Shown: positions 51,180-63,960 of the stretch, piece after piece | Numbering within the stretch: position 1 is the first letter of the stretch | Layout of the letters: each line of letters starts with the position of its first letter | Assembly (NCBI GenBank): GCA_963573385.1 | Contig: CAUYLG010009262.1 | Span: forward strand, 1 to 64,000 | DNA length: 64,000 nt | Source: Cacajao melanocephalus | Lineage: Eukaryota; Chordata; Mammalia; Primates; Pitheciidae | Reading direction: 5' to 3' | Made by a program: the position numbers and the translations under genes | Notes under the pieces: generated by a model | Told to the model about the DNA's origin: nothing | Database searches by the model: none | The model's input: the letters and a program-made list of their open reading frames with translations, nothing else

Positions 51180-51775
51180 TCTTGATTGTTAAAAATTACA
51201 AAATAATGTCTGCTTAGGGTAACAAATCAGTCAGTTTAGTATGTAAAGAAGTTAGTAATCTTGTGCCTTTCCCCATTCCCAATTCTACCCATGAAGGAAA
51301 CCCATATTATCTATCTAGTGGTTTTTTTTCCCACATACTTTTTCTAGGCTTTTGCAAATGTATACGTATAAGTAAGCACATGTTTAGGTTTTTCTCATGG
51401 ATTTCAGTTATATATATATATATATTTATATGCAACTTTTTTTTTGTTCTACTTTACAATGTTTCATGGGTATCTTTTCTGGTCAATATATGTAGCTCCA
51501 ACTCCTTCTTTTTGGTACCTGTGTAGAGTTTTGTGGTGGAGCTGGATTGTAATTTATTTACTCATTCTCCCATTTCCCCATGATGGAGTATTTGGGTTGC
51601 ATTCATAGTCTGTTTTTTTTTTTTCCTTGTAATTAATACTGCTGTAAATTTTTGTGCATGTCCTGACCTACTGGTGCCTGTATTTCTTTAGGCTGAACTG
51701 CCACAATTGATATGGCTGAATCAAAGAGTACGTATGTTTTAAATTTTAGCAACTGTCAATGAGGGCTTTTATTGA
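51180..51775 (-). mobile_element. Old L1 (L1M) 3' fragment
   Basis: TACTTTACAATGTTTCATGG, TTTACTCATTCTCCCATTTC and TAATACTGCTGTAAATTTTT are reverse-complemented L1M. A TATATATATATA run lies at about 51,411-51,424. Confidence 0.75.
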
Positions 51776-51784
51776 GAGTTATGC

Positions 51785-51842
51785 TTTTTGATCAGAAATA
51801 TATATGATTTTGACAAAGGGTGCAGAGAAGATAGTTCACTAA
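51785..51842 (+). mobile_element. L1M ORF2, left part
   Basis: TTTTGACAAAGGGTGCAGAG is L1 ORF2 in sense. It is interrupted by the LTR that follows and resumes at 52,200. Confidence 0.65.
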
Positions 51843-52199
51843 TGTCTTAGTCTGCTTGGGCTGCTATAACAAATTCCTTAGTCTGGGTAGTTTATAAGCT
51901 ACAGACATTTACTTCTCATGGTTCTGAAAGCTGGAAGTCTAAGATCAAGATGTCGGCAGATTCAGTGTCTGGGGAAGGCCTGTTTCTGGTTCATAGAAAT
52001 GGTGCCTTAATGCTGTGTCCTCACATGAGGTAAGGGCTAGCTGAGCTCCCTTAGGCCCATTTTGTAAGGGCACTAATTCCATTCATGAAGGCTCCACTCC
52101 CATGACCTCCCAAAGAGTTCATCTCCTCATACTGTTACCTTGGGCATTAGGAGTCTCACATGAGTCTTGAGGGGTAACATAAACTTTCAGACCATAGCA
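51843..52199 (-). mobile_element. Complete MLT1-like LTR inserted in an L1
   Basis: TGTCTTAGTCTGCTTGGGCT through ACTTTCAGACCATAGCA is a full reverse-complemented MaLR LTR with TG...CA ends. Confidence 0.92.
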
Positions 52200-53140
52200 A
52201 CCGGAGAAAGGATAACAGTGTTTTCAACAAATGATGCTGGAACAATTAGATATTCATATGCAAAATAACTGCAGCAACATCAGCAAGCCCAGATACTTCA
52301 ATCCATTCATGATGCCACTTACAAAAATTAACTCAAAATGGGTCATAGACCTAAACACGAAACCTAAAGTTATAAAACTTCTAGACAAAAGCAGCAGAAA
52401 ATCTCTGTGATTTTGTGTATATCTATGTAAACATTACTGCACTCGGTAGTGAACAAATTTACTACTCTCAAAGTTTCTCTTGGTTGGGCAGAGATTCCTT
52501 AGAACAATGACAGAATTGTACTCAACAAAGAAAAGATTGGACTTTATCAAAATTAAAAACTTCTGCTCTTTAAAAGATATGGATAAAAGAATAAAAAGGT
52601 AAGATACAGGCTGGGAGAAAATACTTGCCACTCATATATGTATTAAAGGATTTAGATCTAGGATAAATAAACTGTCAAAACTCAGTAATAAGAAAGATAA
52701 TCCAATTTTTAAAAACCAGGAAATGATTTGAACAAAGAAGCTCTATAGATGGCACGAAGAGATGTTCAGTGTCATTAGCTTTTAGGGAAATATGAATTAA
52801 AATCATAATGAGGTATCACTATACAACTATTAGAACAACTGAAATTAAAAAAAAAACAAAACCTGCAACCATGCTAACTATTGGTGACAATGTGGAAAAA
52901 CAGGAACTCTCATATGCTACTGGTGGGAAGGTAAAATGATTTGTGCAGATTAGTAGTTACCTGAGGATGGACTTGGAGGTAGGGGCCTGAAAAAGGATTG
53001 GGGTAAGTTTCGGGGGTGATGGATTTGTTCAACATCTTGATTATGTGATGGATTCATGGGTATCTACATACGCTGAAAACAAACCAAATTGTGCAGCTTA
53101 TTATATGTCAACTATATCTCTACAAAGCTGTTACAAATGT
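52200..53140 (+). mobile_element. L1M ORF2 end and 3' UTR
   Basis: GTTTTCAACAAATGATGCTG, AAATGGGTCATAGACCTAAA-type and GGAACTCTCATATGCTACTG are in L1 order. There is an internal deletion at about 52,940 where ORF2 jumps to 3' UTR (TAGTTACCTGAGGATGGA). Confidence 0.88.
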
Positions 53141-54689
53141 GTATGTGAAATCCTCTTTATATGCCAGGCATAGTGCTAGATGTTGGGAGAACTAAACAAT
53201 GTACTGTTTCTGTTCTCACTCCTGAGAATTCTCTGTCATTTTCATTTCCTTTTTACTGGAAATTAAAATTCTAACCCAGAATATAAATAATGAACTCTGT
53301 AATTTTTCTTGGCATTCTCTTCTTTTGAAACATTTCTTCATTTAATTCTTGAAATGGCATTTTTCATCCATCTCAGTTTGCCTAAGGATCTTAGTCAAAC
53401 TAGTGGTTGAACAAGAGAACAAATCCAGACCAAAGGGTGGAAAGTTCACGTTGCCTTGTTGATTCTTCCTCATTCTGGATGGCCCTGTTTCTCATTCATG
53501 CTCCCAGTTCATACATTTTTCTCCTCTTTCTAGCATGTTGGTGTTCCAGCTGACTCTCCCAGCTGGCTCAGTCCTCTGAGGCCTTTTCCAGCCCTCCTTG
53601 TATCGCAGTGCGTGGCTCCAGCCTCCATGGCCAGTAGACTCAGGAGATATTGTTGTTGAAAGGGTAAATTTCTGGGATGAGGCCCCTGTGACTGGCTGGG
53701 CTGCCTTCTTTTTTTTTTTTCCCTCCAGTGACAGAAAGCATAGAGGGAATCTATCATGCAAAACCATTAGTAGGTCTTGATTCTAGTTTGTGGATTAAAG
53801 TAATGTGCATAGCAGATGTAGGGTCTGGATTCCTTGGGAGACAATTGTTTTTCTCAGGAATATGGCAACTAAAAACTAGACAGGATGGAATATCTTCAGC
53901 AGTGGCCACTGACCCTCAGTAAAAAGCTAATGAGAAACATTCGCAAAATGACTTTAATCTAGTAGTTTAAAAACATTTTGCCCCTCAAGGAGGAAAACTT
54001 GAGATATTCAAAATTTGACCGTAAAAAACTCAACCTCTTAAGGTCAAGGGTAAGGAATATAAGACTTTTTTCATTAGATATGTAAGGAAACGACGTGGCA
54101 TATCACCCTGTCGAGGTGATGAAGGCATTGTTAATTAACTGGAATAGCAGGCATAAACCAAGAGTCCCCTGTGAACCTGTACCTATGGTTATCCCGAGAC
54201 AGCAAGTAAAATACTGGACTTCTGCTTCTAACTCTGTTTTTGGGGGGTGAAGGAAAGAAATGAAATACATTGAAGTGAGGGACATCACATGGACAAGAAA
54301 GCCAGGAAGAGGGCACATTGGAGAGTTGGAAGGGCAAAGGATGTGCACACAAAGAGGAGAAATGGTAGGATAGAGGAAGTCACACAAGCAGTTAGCACTG
54401 TCCCTGGCACCTGCGTGCTCCACGAAAATTATCTCTGAGCTATTGAATGCAGTTGTTGGATACTAATACATTATCACTTCCAGCTAAGACATCACATGCT
54501 CACCCTGCTCAGGAGTGGAATGCTTTGGTGGTTTATCTGACTCAATTGGAGAAACAATGCCCTTCAGAGGAAGAGCTTGGATCATAAAAGTAAATCTAAA
54601 GCCACAGGGGTGAACAGTTTGGGAGATAATGAGAATATTTCTTTAGGTTACAAGTCAGGCCACTTGTAACCCATTCAGACTATTAAACA
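53141..54689. other. Intronic, no clear feature
   Basis: ATGCCAGGCATAGTGCTAGA near 53,160 may be a small L2/MIR scrap. A 13-T run lies near 53,708. The rest is unique-looking. Confidence 0.35.
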
Positions 54690-54920
54690 GTGGAAAGACC
54701 ATGGGATTTTACATAAGGCATCCATGGATACAAATCTTGGCTGCTTCACTTATTAGAGTTATCTCAAGGTCTCTGATGTGTATTTTGTATTTGTATTTTC
54801 TCAACTTAAAAATAAGGATATTGTTATAACACTTAGCTCCTTGTTGTCATGAATGTTAATGGGGATGTGGACTACAAAGAGCTTAGCTTAGCATCTGGCA
54901 CATCTTTGGGAGTCATTTAA
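54690..54920 (-). mobile_element. MIR SINE
   Basis: ATACAAATCTTGGCTGCTTC, TCTCAACTTAAAAATAAGGA and GCTTAGCATCTGGCACATCT match reverse-complemented MIR. Confidence 0.75.
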
Positions 54921-57900
54921 ATACTAATATCTTCCCCTATTTCAGATCCAAGTGTACCCTAGGAATAAAAGCATAGAACTTTAGAGCCACGTGGACAACA
55001 AAGGTTTGCTGTTTCCTAAAGTGTGTTCCATGAATTTAGTCAATTAGTTGCTCATGAGTCTTGCCACAGAAGTTTCAGCCTTTAAATAATTTGGGGAAGC
55101 CTTAGGTGAAACAAAGTCAGGCTGATTACTTAGTGCAGGACTTCTTGTAGCATTTACTATGCCAGTGCCCTGGGAGTTTCCAGGTGGAGGAAGAAGACAG
55201 CTTTAGCTCCTTTGTAAAGAAGCACTCCATTGTCCAGGGTGCTTCAATACTTGGGACTCCTTTAGGGTGACAAACTGTGGGCCTGAGGTTTGGCTCCAGC
55301 TTGCAGAAATATTTCCTTTGGCTCCTTCAGTATATAAAATCTTTACAAATTCATTTCCAGAATTTAAAAATTAGAGGAATTTATAAGAAAATCTGGACTT
55401 CTTAATTCTTTTGAAAAATGTCAGATCACGGAGGGCCTAAATTTTCAAATAGTGACCACTGGGCAGCTGCCGTTCCATCTGGATGAGATGTGGCCTCCTG
55501 CTGGTCCTGGGCTTTCCTTTGTTGAATCTCACTGAGTCACACAGCCTGCTGGGCCCTGTGGAGAATTGAACGGGGACACCAATCTAGTTCAGCTCCTTCA
55601 TTTGGCCAGTGTAAAAGCTGCCTCTCAAGTTCGCTAGTGTTGGAATCAGAACCAGGTCCTTGGTCTTCTGACTCTTAAAGGCCAAGGTGATAACTGATTT
55701 TACTTGTCTAGCACCATTGATTGTTCTCCAAGGACAGCTCTGGCAGCCCACACCTTCAGATGCCTGGAGGCCAACTTCTGTCCCCTCTCTTTCGAGAGCC
55801 ATACGATTGGAGTTTTCATGCTTCCAGTGGAGAGCCATGGTCATCGCTTCTCTCCTCGATAAACTGATGCACAGGAACTAGAAGTGTTGCTGCTTATCCT
55901 ATTTTCTAATCTAGAGCATCTGGGAGGGGTTCCAGGCACCAGTGGGAGGCTTCTTCTACTTTTAACTAAATGCAGATCACTGTTTCCTACGTATCCCACG
56001 CCAGGCAACTAAAACTTCTCATTGTTATGATATTGGCTTATTTTGGGGATTTTTACTGCCAAACATTGGAACAGATTACTTCCAAAAAAGGGGGACATGT
56101 AGAGGGTGGAGAATAATTTTTTAATTTAATGGATTTCAACATATTCTTCACAGATTATCAGCCAATGGAAGAACCATTCAAATGCTGTTTCAGAAAACCC
56201 AAACTGAAAAACATCCATAATGGTGGGAATACCTCTATATTTAGAGAATCCCCATTTCCACCAAAAACCAAAGCACTTTGGAGACATTTTGCTAGAGTCA
56301 TCCTGGGAGCAAGCCTCCTGCTGCGTTCACTTACTTCCCCAGGTGTTTCTCCTGTCTACTTAACGCTGCCCACTTTCTGCAGTTATGGGATTGTGATGAT
56401 TTTTAGCATGAAAGTACTTGGAATTCATTCACACAGTGGCTTGAGCTATAAAGCAATGAATTAGACCTCCTACCCTCAACCCATTTACTTGGTTCAAGAA
56501 AGCATAGATGCTGTGTGAATCCTGGTCCCCGAGATGTCCATCAGCTGTCTGATTTTGATGGTGTGGTCTATTATAGATTTCAGACAGTTGTCTATTGCTC
56601 TCCTCCATTCGACCCCCTTCCCATAAAAGGGGAACTCTATTGATAACTATTTGAAAAACGACTGCACACTCTAATCGCATTGAGATTTAGTGTGCGTACT
56701 CTCTCTCTCATCTGTTTTTCCTGTTGTACCTTTTGAAACCAGAAATTCATCTGAAATAGTTTCTGCTTCATAAGCTCATTATTTCCACAGTAGCAGAAAA
56801 CAAAAGGGATGATTCTGCCTGCAGAATATGAAAGTCCTGGACAAACTACAAACTCAGAAAATACAGATACACATTAGACCCCTGTATAGTTCTGAAAAGA
56901 TTGGCTTTTGGTTAGTAAGGGAAAAAATTCATATGCTTTTGAAGTACTTGTCAATAAAAGAGAAACATATCATTTAAACACTCAAACAAGACCAAAATAA
57001 AACCCCTTGAACACCAGTCATATAATGAAAGGAGGAATTTAATTGTGCTTGAAAACCTAGACTAGAATTATAACTAAGGTCATAGCAGCCTAAAGCTTTT
57101 AGGTCTGAGCTTCCTAGCAGCCCGAGGAAAAAGAGAAACATGATTAGTTATTTAACCTTCATGACCTAAAAGAAGAATGTATGTCAGCTCATCTGGAATC
57201 CCAACATTTTTTTAACTTGCAGCCCCTGGAATTTATCTTGTGGTTCTTTATATGGGTCTTGTAACACAGACTCGGGTAATAGCATTAGTTGTAGATTTTG
57301 CCAAAGTTGTCCCTAGAAGTTGAAAAAATAAACAGTTCAATAGGAATGTGAAGACTGTTTATGTAGAAGCAGAAGTGGACATCTGTGTTTTTGTTTTTGT
57401 TTTTGTTTTTTAATTCAGCTTCATTTCCCATCTTCTGGTAACACCACCCTGATTTTTCTTTGGGGAACTATTCTATCCCTCTTCCAGTAGGGAGACTCCA
57501 TTCAATTTTGGAGTTGTTGTTGTTGTTAATGAATGTGCCATTCTTTAGCCAAAAGGACTATGTGTGACTCAAACTAGATTGATTAGACACTTTCTCCCAG
57601 AAGTTGGAATCCTCAGCAGGATGACCAAAAGACAAAGCAGTCAGAGATGATAATGCTGTCAACCATTTCCAAAGATGGTCTGTCGTCCTGCTGCACAGAC
57701 CCTGGTATCCCTCTCTTTTCTGAGTTCGCACCTCTCCCTCTCCTTTCAATTCAGCGTTACTCTAATATTTTTTTCTTCATGCTTAAGTGAGCCAGAGTTG
57801 GTGTTTATTGCTTGCAACCATAGAACTAAATGATATGCAAGGACAGTTTCCCTTGAACCAATTGATGTTCAGCCTTAAAATTTTCTTTAGCTAAAGGTGA

Positions 57901-59669
57901 TGCGTGGGGCAGAGTAGGTGTCTGGGGAAAAGTGAAGGAGCCATGTGTGAAAGCTCTCCAAGATACCAGAAACCCATGGATGCACAAGTGTCCTTGTGTA
58001 TGGGTACCCTTTCTGTATAAAAAGTGTGAATGCTTAACTGAAGGATGGGGAAAGGGTGCACATTTTTTCTCTTGGAATTTCTCTTAAGAGAAATACCTTA
58101 CTTTATTAAGTGACTTTGAACGAAGATATCCTCATTTTACCATAGTCCTGGCCCACAGCTTCCAGGTTCTGGTCCATCTTTGGAGAAAGGTTTTTTGGTC
58201 TTTGTTGTTTATGAGGGTGTAGTCCTGTTATTGGCATCTGCTATAAATCTTAAGATTTTTATAACTTGGATGTCACTCTCACCTTCCTGCCAAATTGCTG
58301 CACTGAAAAAGCAGAGTGTCATTTTAAGTAATGATGCTTTTACTGCATCCAAAACAAATAAAGTAATTTTGCTACACGTTATGAAACGAATCCCTCTTAT
58401 CTCTGAGCCTGGAGTGAAAATAGTGTCAGGGATGCAAATAGCTGCCTTGTCCAAAATAGTCAAAGAAGACATGGCCTTAGGCTGTCTGAGCTTCATTTCT
58501 TAAGAAACATTTGTAGCTGTTGGTTAAAAATGTGAATGGTTCTGTAAGTTCACTCTAGGACAGTGTGGATTCTTTAGCCCAGAAAGTTAAATACCTCCAA
58601 GTTTGGCAGTCCTGACCTTCTGGGTAGAGAACATAGTTCCCCAGTTTTTAAGACCTGCTTTGCTACTTTGATTTAACACAAGGCAGAAATCTTGAAAACA
58701 AAGCCCTCTGGATCCAGGAAAGTTCATCTGGCATTAGTTAGCTTGGCACCCCCTACCCCCTTCCCCACCCACCTCCTTGTCTTTTCTCTAGGAACTTGAT
58801 GCTTTGTAGGAAATGAATGGCTTTGCAAAAGTGCAAATTTGGGGAAGTGTTGTGCAACCAAAGAAAATTCAAATTAGTATTCCCCTTGTGAGAATCTTCT
58901 TGGGGAAATTATATTTAAATATTCAGGCATAGAGTACAGCCAATATCTGTTTTAGGAAGTTGACAGACTGACTGATACAGCTCTGGGGTTTTCTGGAAGT
59001 AAGGCAGTCTAGGGAATGAAGAATACAGAGTTTAAAAAACCTACTAATTTATGTTTCCTTCTCTTTACTGTGCTAATGGTAAATAGCTCAGGCTCAATGC
59101 TGATGTCTTTACTCCTTGGCCCAGAGAATTGAACTGGTATTTTTCTTCATAATGTAATTCAATGCCCTTGCTGAACAGGGGCTGGCCCGTGAGATATGTA
59201 TTTGCTCTGAACTGGAAAGGATGTGTGCTGGCACATCCTAGGAGTAGGCAAGCAGACGATGAGACTTAGAGCGAGTCTTTTGGAAATCAAAATTAATTTG
59301 CATTTACAGGGATCCCAACTTTGCAAGTAAGGTGGAATTGCTCTGTTATTTGCGACCACATCTGTGTTTTCTGCCCCCAACTAAAACAAACAACCAAAAA
59401 ACAAAAACAACTTTCTTCCTTTCTTGCTTCTCTCTTCCTCCTTTCCCTATAATTACTGGGAGTGAAGTTCCTGAATTTCTTTAAACTCTCTTTCTAACTG
59501 CTGAGCCTTTTAGATATTTTTTTTTATAGCTTTCCCAAGGGGCCATCACCACCTCTCCTTTCTCCCATCTTCCTTTTTCAGTGGCTGTGAGCTCTTGCTG
59601 GGTTGGAAAATACAAATGAATTGGACAAAAACAAATTTGGCTGTTGCTTCAAAGCCATTGCTTTCTTTG
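54921..59669. other. Long repeat-poor intronic stretch
   Basis: About 4.7 kb with little recognisable repeat beyond (GTTTTT)n at 57,381-57,412, (GTT)5 near 57,512 and a C-rich patch at 58,747-58,773. Frames of 60-111 codons occur but none shows a domain. Low repeat load within an intron suggests either age or constraint. Confidence 0.4.
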
Positions 59670-59727
59670 TGTTTTTTTTTTTTCCTTTCCTTCTTTAAAC
59701 TTCTCTCTCTTTTTTTTTTTTTTTTAG
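59670..59727 (+). repeat. Two T-runs forming a long polypyrimidine tract
   Basis: T runs at about 59,672-59,684 and 59,711-59,725 are joined by C/T-rich sequence and end in TTTTTAG. This resembles a strong splice-acceptor tract. Confidence 0.6.
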
Positions 59728-61739
59728 CTTATGGTTAAGAGGCCATTACCTGTGCATTAGATGGCCATCAAAACTTATTTCTTGAGTTATAGATAAAGAG
59801 AACGCATGGACTTATTTTGATCCAAGGACTGGAAGAAATTGACATATTGTTGATTTCTTGTAAAGTGCACTGAATGTCTACCTCGGAACTTTAGCAGATG
59901 CCTGCTTTTGCTAATTTAAGAAACTGATGCTATTTGTCTTTTTGATTTTAACCATTGGCCCCTACATAGGAAATTTAATTTTGATTTGAAGCTTTTAATG
60001 CCTAATGGTAAATATGAAAATGTGTGATAGAGCAAATTATTTTTCATCTCTTGCATTTCTTCGTGTATCTCACATTCAGGGGAATTTTTATGTAGCATAA
60101 CGATTTCATAAGTGTTAACATTTAAGAAAATTTTCACATTATAAATATGAGCAGAAGCTTGCTTTAGAAATTTGAAACTAAGTTTGGCCAAAGTGAAAGG
60201 CAAAGTCACGGCTATGTTAAAACTCACATCCTTGGGGGTTCTGGGTGGCGTACTGACAGTGGAATAGACTCAGATACAGTGCTCTTGGTATTGATTAGTA
60301 ATTCTTGACCAATGGATCTTGGAACTCAAGAGGGCCATGGAATTATTTCCATGCCACTGTTAACCTTCTGTGCATTATGCATTTCCTATATCCTGAAAAA
60401 AAAAATACAGTGCCTTGCAAACATGTCAACTACTTTTCAAATTCCATGTGCTTTATTTAAAGAAATACTTATTTGAAATCATTATTGATTCGCAGTGGCA
60501 TTTGGACTTTAAGCACATTTTCAGTCATTGAGCATCAAAGTACTATGTGTGGGTCAGCAACATTTTAGATTTGAAAAGGATTGTGATACTTGAAAGATTT
60601 GGTCACTCTTGAATTGATTGATGCAGATTACCGTGGGGAAAAAGTACCCTGACTGTGATTTGGGTATGTCACAGTGCTTCTCCTCGTGTTCATTTCCCAT
60701 AGGCTTTACTTTCAGCAAATGTTGACTGACCTTTTGTTTTTTTGTGAGGAGCCAAACTAAGTTTTAAGGTGTGTGTAAAGAAGTGGTCCCTGTGCTCAAG
60801 AAGGTTTCATCAGTTAAATGCCAAGTAGATAGATGTTACTACAGAGGAAACTTCCATCCTAAGACGCTAAAAGGACAAATATGAGGGTCTTCATAGTCAT
60901 TCTGTTTTTGTTAGGAAAACATAAGCTTTCCCTTGAGCCCTGCCCAGAAGGATACTAACACCTCAGGGATGAGAACTGTGACATGTGACCAAATAGTTGC
61001 TTGGGAAAGAAAATATTTTAACTGGGAACTTTTTTGCCCCCAACGAAATCAGAGTTCTGTTAAGGAAAACAAGAAAACTGGCAACATCACACCAGCCACC
61101 TCTACCGCAAGTGCTGAGTTTAAAATCAGGCAGATGTGGAAGATGCAATATCCCCAGATGCTGTGAGCTTTTTTATTTTGCTGTAGAACCATTTTCTTTT
61201 TCCCCCTGTGGTTTGGTGCAATAATGTTGAAAACAACACAGTTCTCTGATTTGAACAGTCAGTTGATACCGGCTCTGATATGATATCAGATGGTTTTCTA
61301 GCTCATCTTTAAATAAAAGCAATTTGTCCAATGGTATGTGTTGAAAACTGCCAAGAGTCCTAAGAAAGAAAGGTTCCTTTTGTGATTAAAAAAAAAAATT
61401 GCATCTGAGTACTCAGAAGTTGGGAATTTTTATGTTTGTTTGGACAGATGCTGTTTGGATAATTTTTCATCTGGGAAAATATCATTTGATTTATACCTTT
61501 TTTTCCTTTTTATTTCATTTTTTTTCTGCAGTCTTTTGCACATTGGATGTGAGCAGATTGCAGAGAACAAGGCCACATGAACTGAAATGTCAGTGATTAG
61601 GTGAAACCATTTCCCCTCACTTTGTGTGGTTAGTGTTTATAAAGAAGTGCCTTTATCAGATGCTAAGGAGTTGCTTTGATGCTTTGGTTCAAGCTCATAA
61701 ACCATCTTCCTCATCTCTCTCTGTATCCTTCCATATGTT
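59728..61739. other. Intronic, no recognised feature
   Basis: About 2 kb of unique-looking sequence. Confidence 0.4.
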
Positions 61740-62155
61740 CCAGACCATGTTCCACAGTTGTGTGTTTTGATGCTTGATGCCTTTGCTAATATTGTTTCAT
61801 AACTTTGAAATATCCTTTTCTGTCAGTTGCCTGCTCTGCTCCAGGTATCATACTCCTCTCACAGCAGATGAAGTTGCCCCCCTTCTGCTGAAGTCTTTCC
61901 TGGTATCCAATTGTAATGAGTCATCCCTTCCTTCTGGTTGTCCACAGTTTGGTCTTCTGTTTCAGTTATACCATTTAGCTCATTCTTGTTTTTCTTTTTA
62001 TTAGAATTATGTGTAGATTTCTATTTTCTAAAAGCCTAGAAGGTGAGGGCTGGGTCTTTGTTCATCATTGTGTGCCCACTGCACAAGGAATAACACTTGG
62101 AATATAAGGCTGGGGACACAATACACGCTCCATAAATATATTTATGTCGTGCTTC
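61740..62155 (+). mobile_element. L2 LINE 3' region
   Basis: GTCTTTCCTGGTATCCAATT, AAGGTGAGGGCTGGGTCTTT and CACGCTCCATAAATATATTT follow L2 order. Confidence 0.75.
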
Positions 62156-62779
62156 AATAAACTAATGATAGTTTATAATTTATTTTTTGCCATCTCCCTT
62201 AATTTCTGTGGATGGAAAAGTAAGAGATAGAGTGGCATAATGAGGATGCTAGGAGAAGAATTTTACTTTTGTATTGGGAGAGATACTTTTTCTTATATTT
62301 ATTTTTGGAGCCACATGTTAATGGGGGAAAATGCACAATTCCGTGTGTCTATATTAAACTCTTTGAAATGTGTTCTGGATTTTCTTGACATTTGAATGAA
62401 AGTATTATATAGTGCCTGTAGCTTGAGCCCAAGTTATTGCCTACTTACTGTTAGGGACATTCTCTTTGTTATATTTAATTTCAGGAATGTAAGAGATGCC
62501 AATAGCTGGAGCTATTCATAAATGGCAATTAATTTAAAAAAATGTAGAATCTGTCTTGTTCAGAGTTGCATCTGTTTTCTGCTGGCTTTCAGATTGGGGA
62601 GAAATTTTTAGGTTGTTTTTCCTTGTATAAAATAAAGTGAACTCCATTTGAGCATCATCAAGAAAGCCAGAGGTCGCCAGTATTTCTAAATACATTATCT
62701 GTTGTGCTAGAAAGCAAGGAACTGCTCAGAAAAAAGTTATTTCAACATGACGCAGAAGCCCCCTTGACTTTCATTGGCC
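62156..62779. other. Intronic, no recognised feature
   Basis: Unique-looking AT-rich sequence. Confidence 0.35.
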
Positions 62780-63805
62780 AAATTTGGTATACCTCAAAAT
62801 AAATAACAACTTTTGTGGATTTTAGCCGTTTGAAAAAAATAGGAAGCTATGAGTTCATACTAATATAAACTGACTTAAACAAATAAATAAATAGATTAGA
62901 AAAGTAAGCTCTTCCTTACAATAAAATGTTATCTAATAAATAAAGCAAGGATGATGGAATTAGAAAATCACCATTTTTTTTCAATCATCATGATAATACT
63001 TGATCCAGTCAAAAATCATTAGTGATTATAAAAACTAGTGTGTGAATGTTTGATGTGGGACAGGTTATTTATAGAATCTCAAAGTATCTCCCCACACACT
63101 ATCAGTTGACAACAGAAAAATAGTAACTTTCCACTAGAAAAGTTCAATGGAAGACATTAACTTAGACAAAGAATCAAAGTTAGCATCACCCATAATGGGG
63201 GCAAATCATGATAGTGTGCCTCCTGATAATGCACTGAGAAGGATCACTAGCATCATATTTATGTCCCAGGACCATGTGTTCTCTAAAATAACTGTCTCAT
63301 GCTCTTCAAAAATATCAGTACCATGAAAGAGAAAGAAAGGCTGAGAAACTGGTCCAGATTAAATAGACATGGCAATCCAGTGCAGTACATAATCTTGAAT
63401 TTGATCCTGGACCAGGAAAAACATTTCTATAGATTACTTCACTGAGTTAGTTGGTGACATAATTTTACTATGGTTAGGCAAGAGGATGTTCTTGTTCTTA
63501 GGAAATAATATGCTGAAATATTTAGGGATGAAGGGGAAATAACGTCTATTTTACTCTCAAATGCATGTGGGTGAAGGAAGGAAAAAGGGTAGGAAAGGAA
63601 AGAGGGAGAAGGAACAATGAGGAGGATGAGAAGGAAAAGGAATAGTAAGGAAAGGAGGAGGGAGAAAGTGAATAAGTGAGAATGACAATATGTAATAAAG
63701 CCAACGTGATAAAGTGCTGATGGTTGGTAGATCTGATAAAACAATTTTATTCTTGCTGTGTTTTGCTAAGGTTGAGGTTATTTCCAAGTAAACTGTTAAA
63801 GAAGA
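62780..63805 (+). mobile_element. Old LINE (L1M-type) 3' end
   Basis: CATCATGATAATACTTGATC, TGCTCTTCAAAAATATCAGT, AGGCTGAGAAACTGGTCCAG and GGTTATTTCCAAGTAAACTG match, in order, a common old LINE 3' end seen in many primate transcripts. A purine-rich block interrupts it at 63,555-63,680. Confidence 0.65.
63555..63680 (+). repeat. Purine-rich (GA)n-like tract
   Basis: About 120 bases almost without pyrimidines, GGAAGG/GAGGAG motifs, irregular. Confidence 0.85.
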
Positions 63806-63864
63806 AGACGTTATGCATGCATGTTCATAAACATCACTTCTGGTTATTTTAGAGAGTGGTGGTC

Positions 63865-63960
63865 ACTGAACTGTCCATGCCTAAAGCAGGGGCTGTTCTC
63901 CAGCACAGAACCTAGCATCTGGGAAAAGTAGGTATTTTCTAAATATTTGTTGGATGTTTG
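63865..63960 (+). mobile_element. L2 LINE 3' tail
   Basis: AGCACAGAACCTAGCATCTG and AAATATTTGTTGGATG match the L2 terminus. Confidence 0.6.

Noticed and set aside
56129..56464. 111-codon ATG frame
   Set aside because: No domain, no flanking splice or promoter signals; within expectation for this length of intron.
58180..58503. 107-codon frame with hydrophobic N-terminus
   Set aside because: It starts at TTG, the opposite strand is also open, and no family resemblance was found. Treated as chance.
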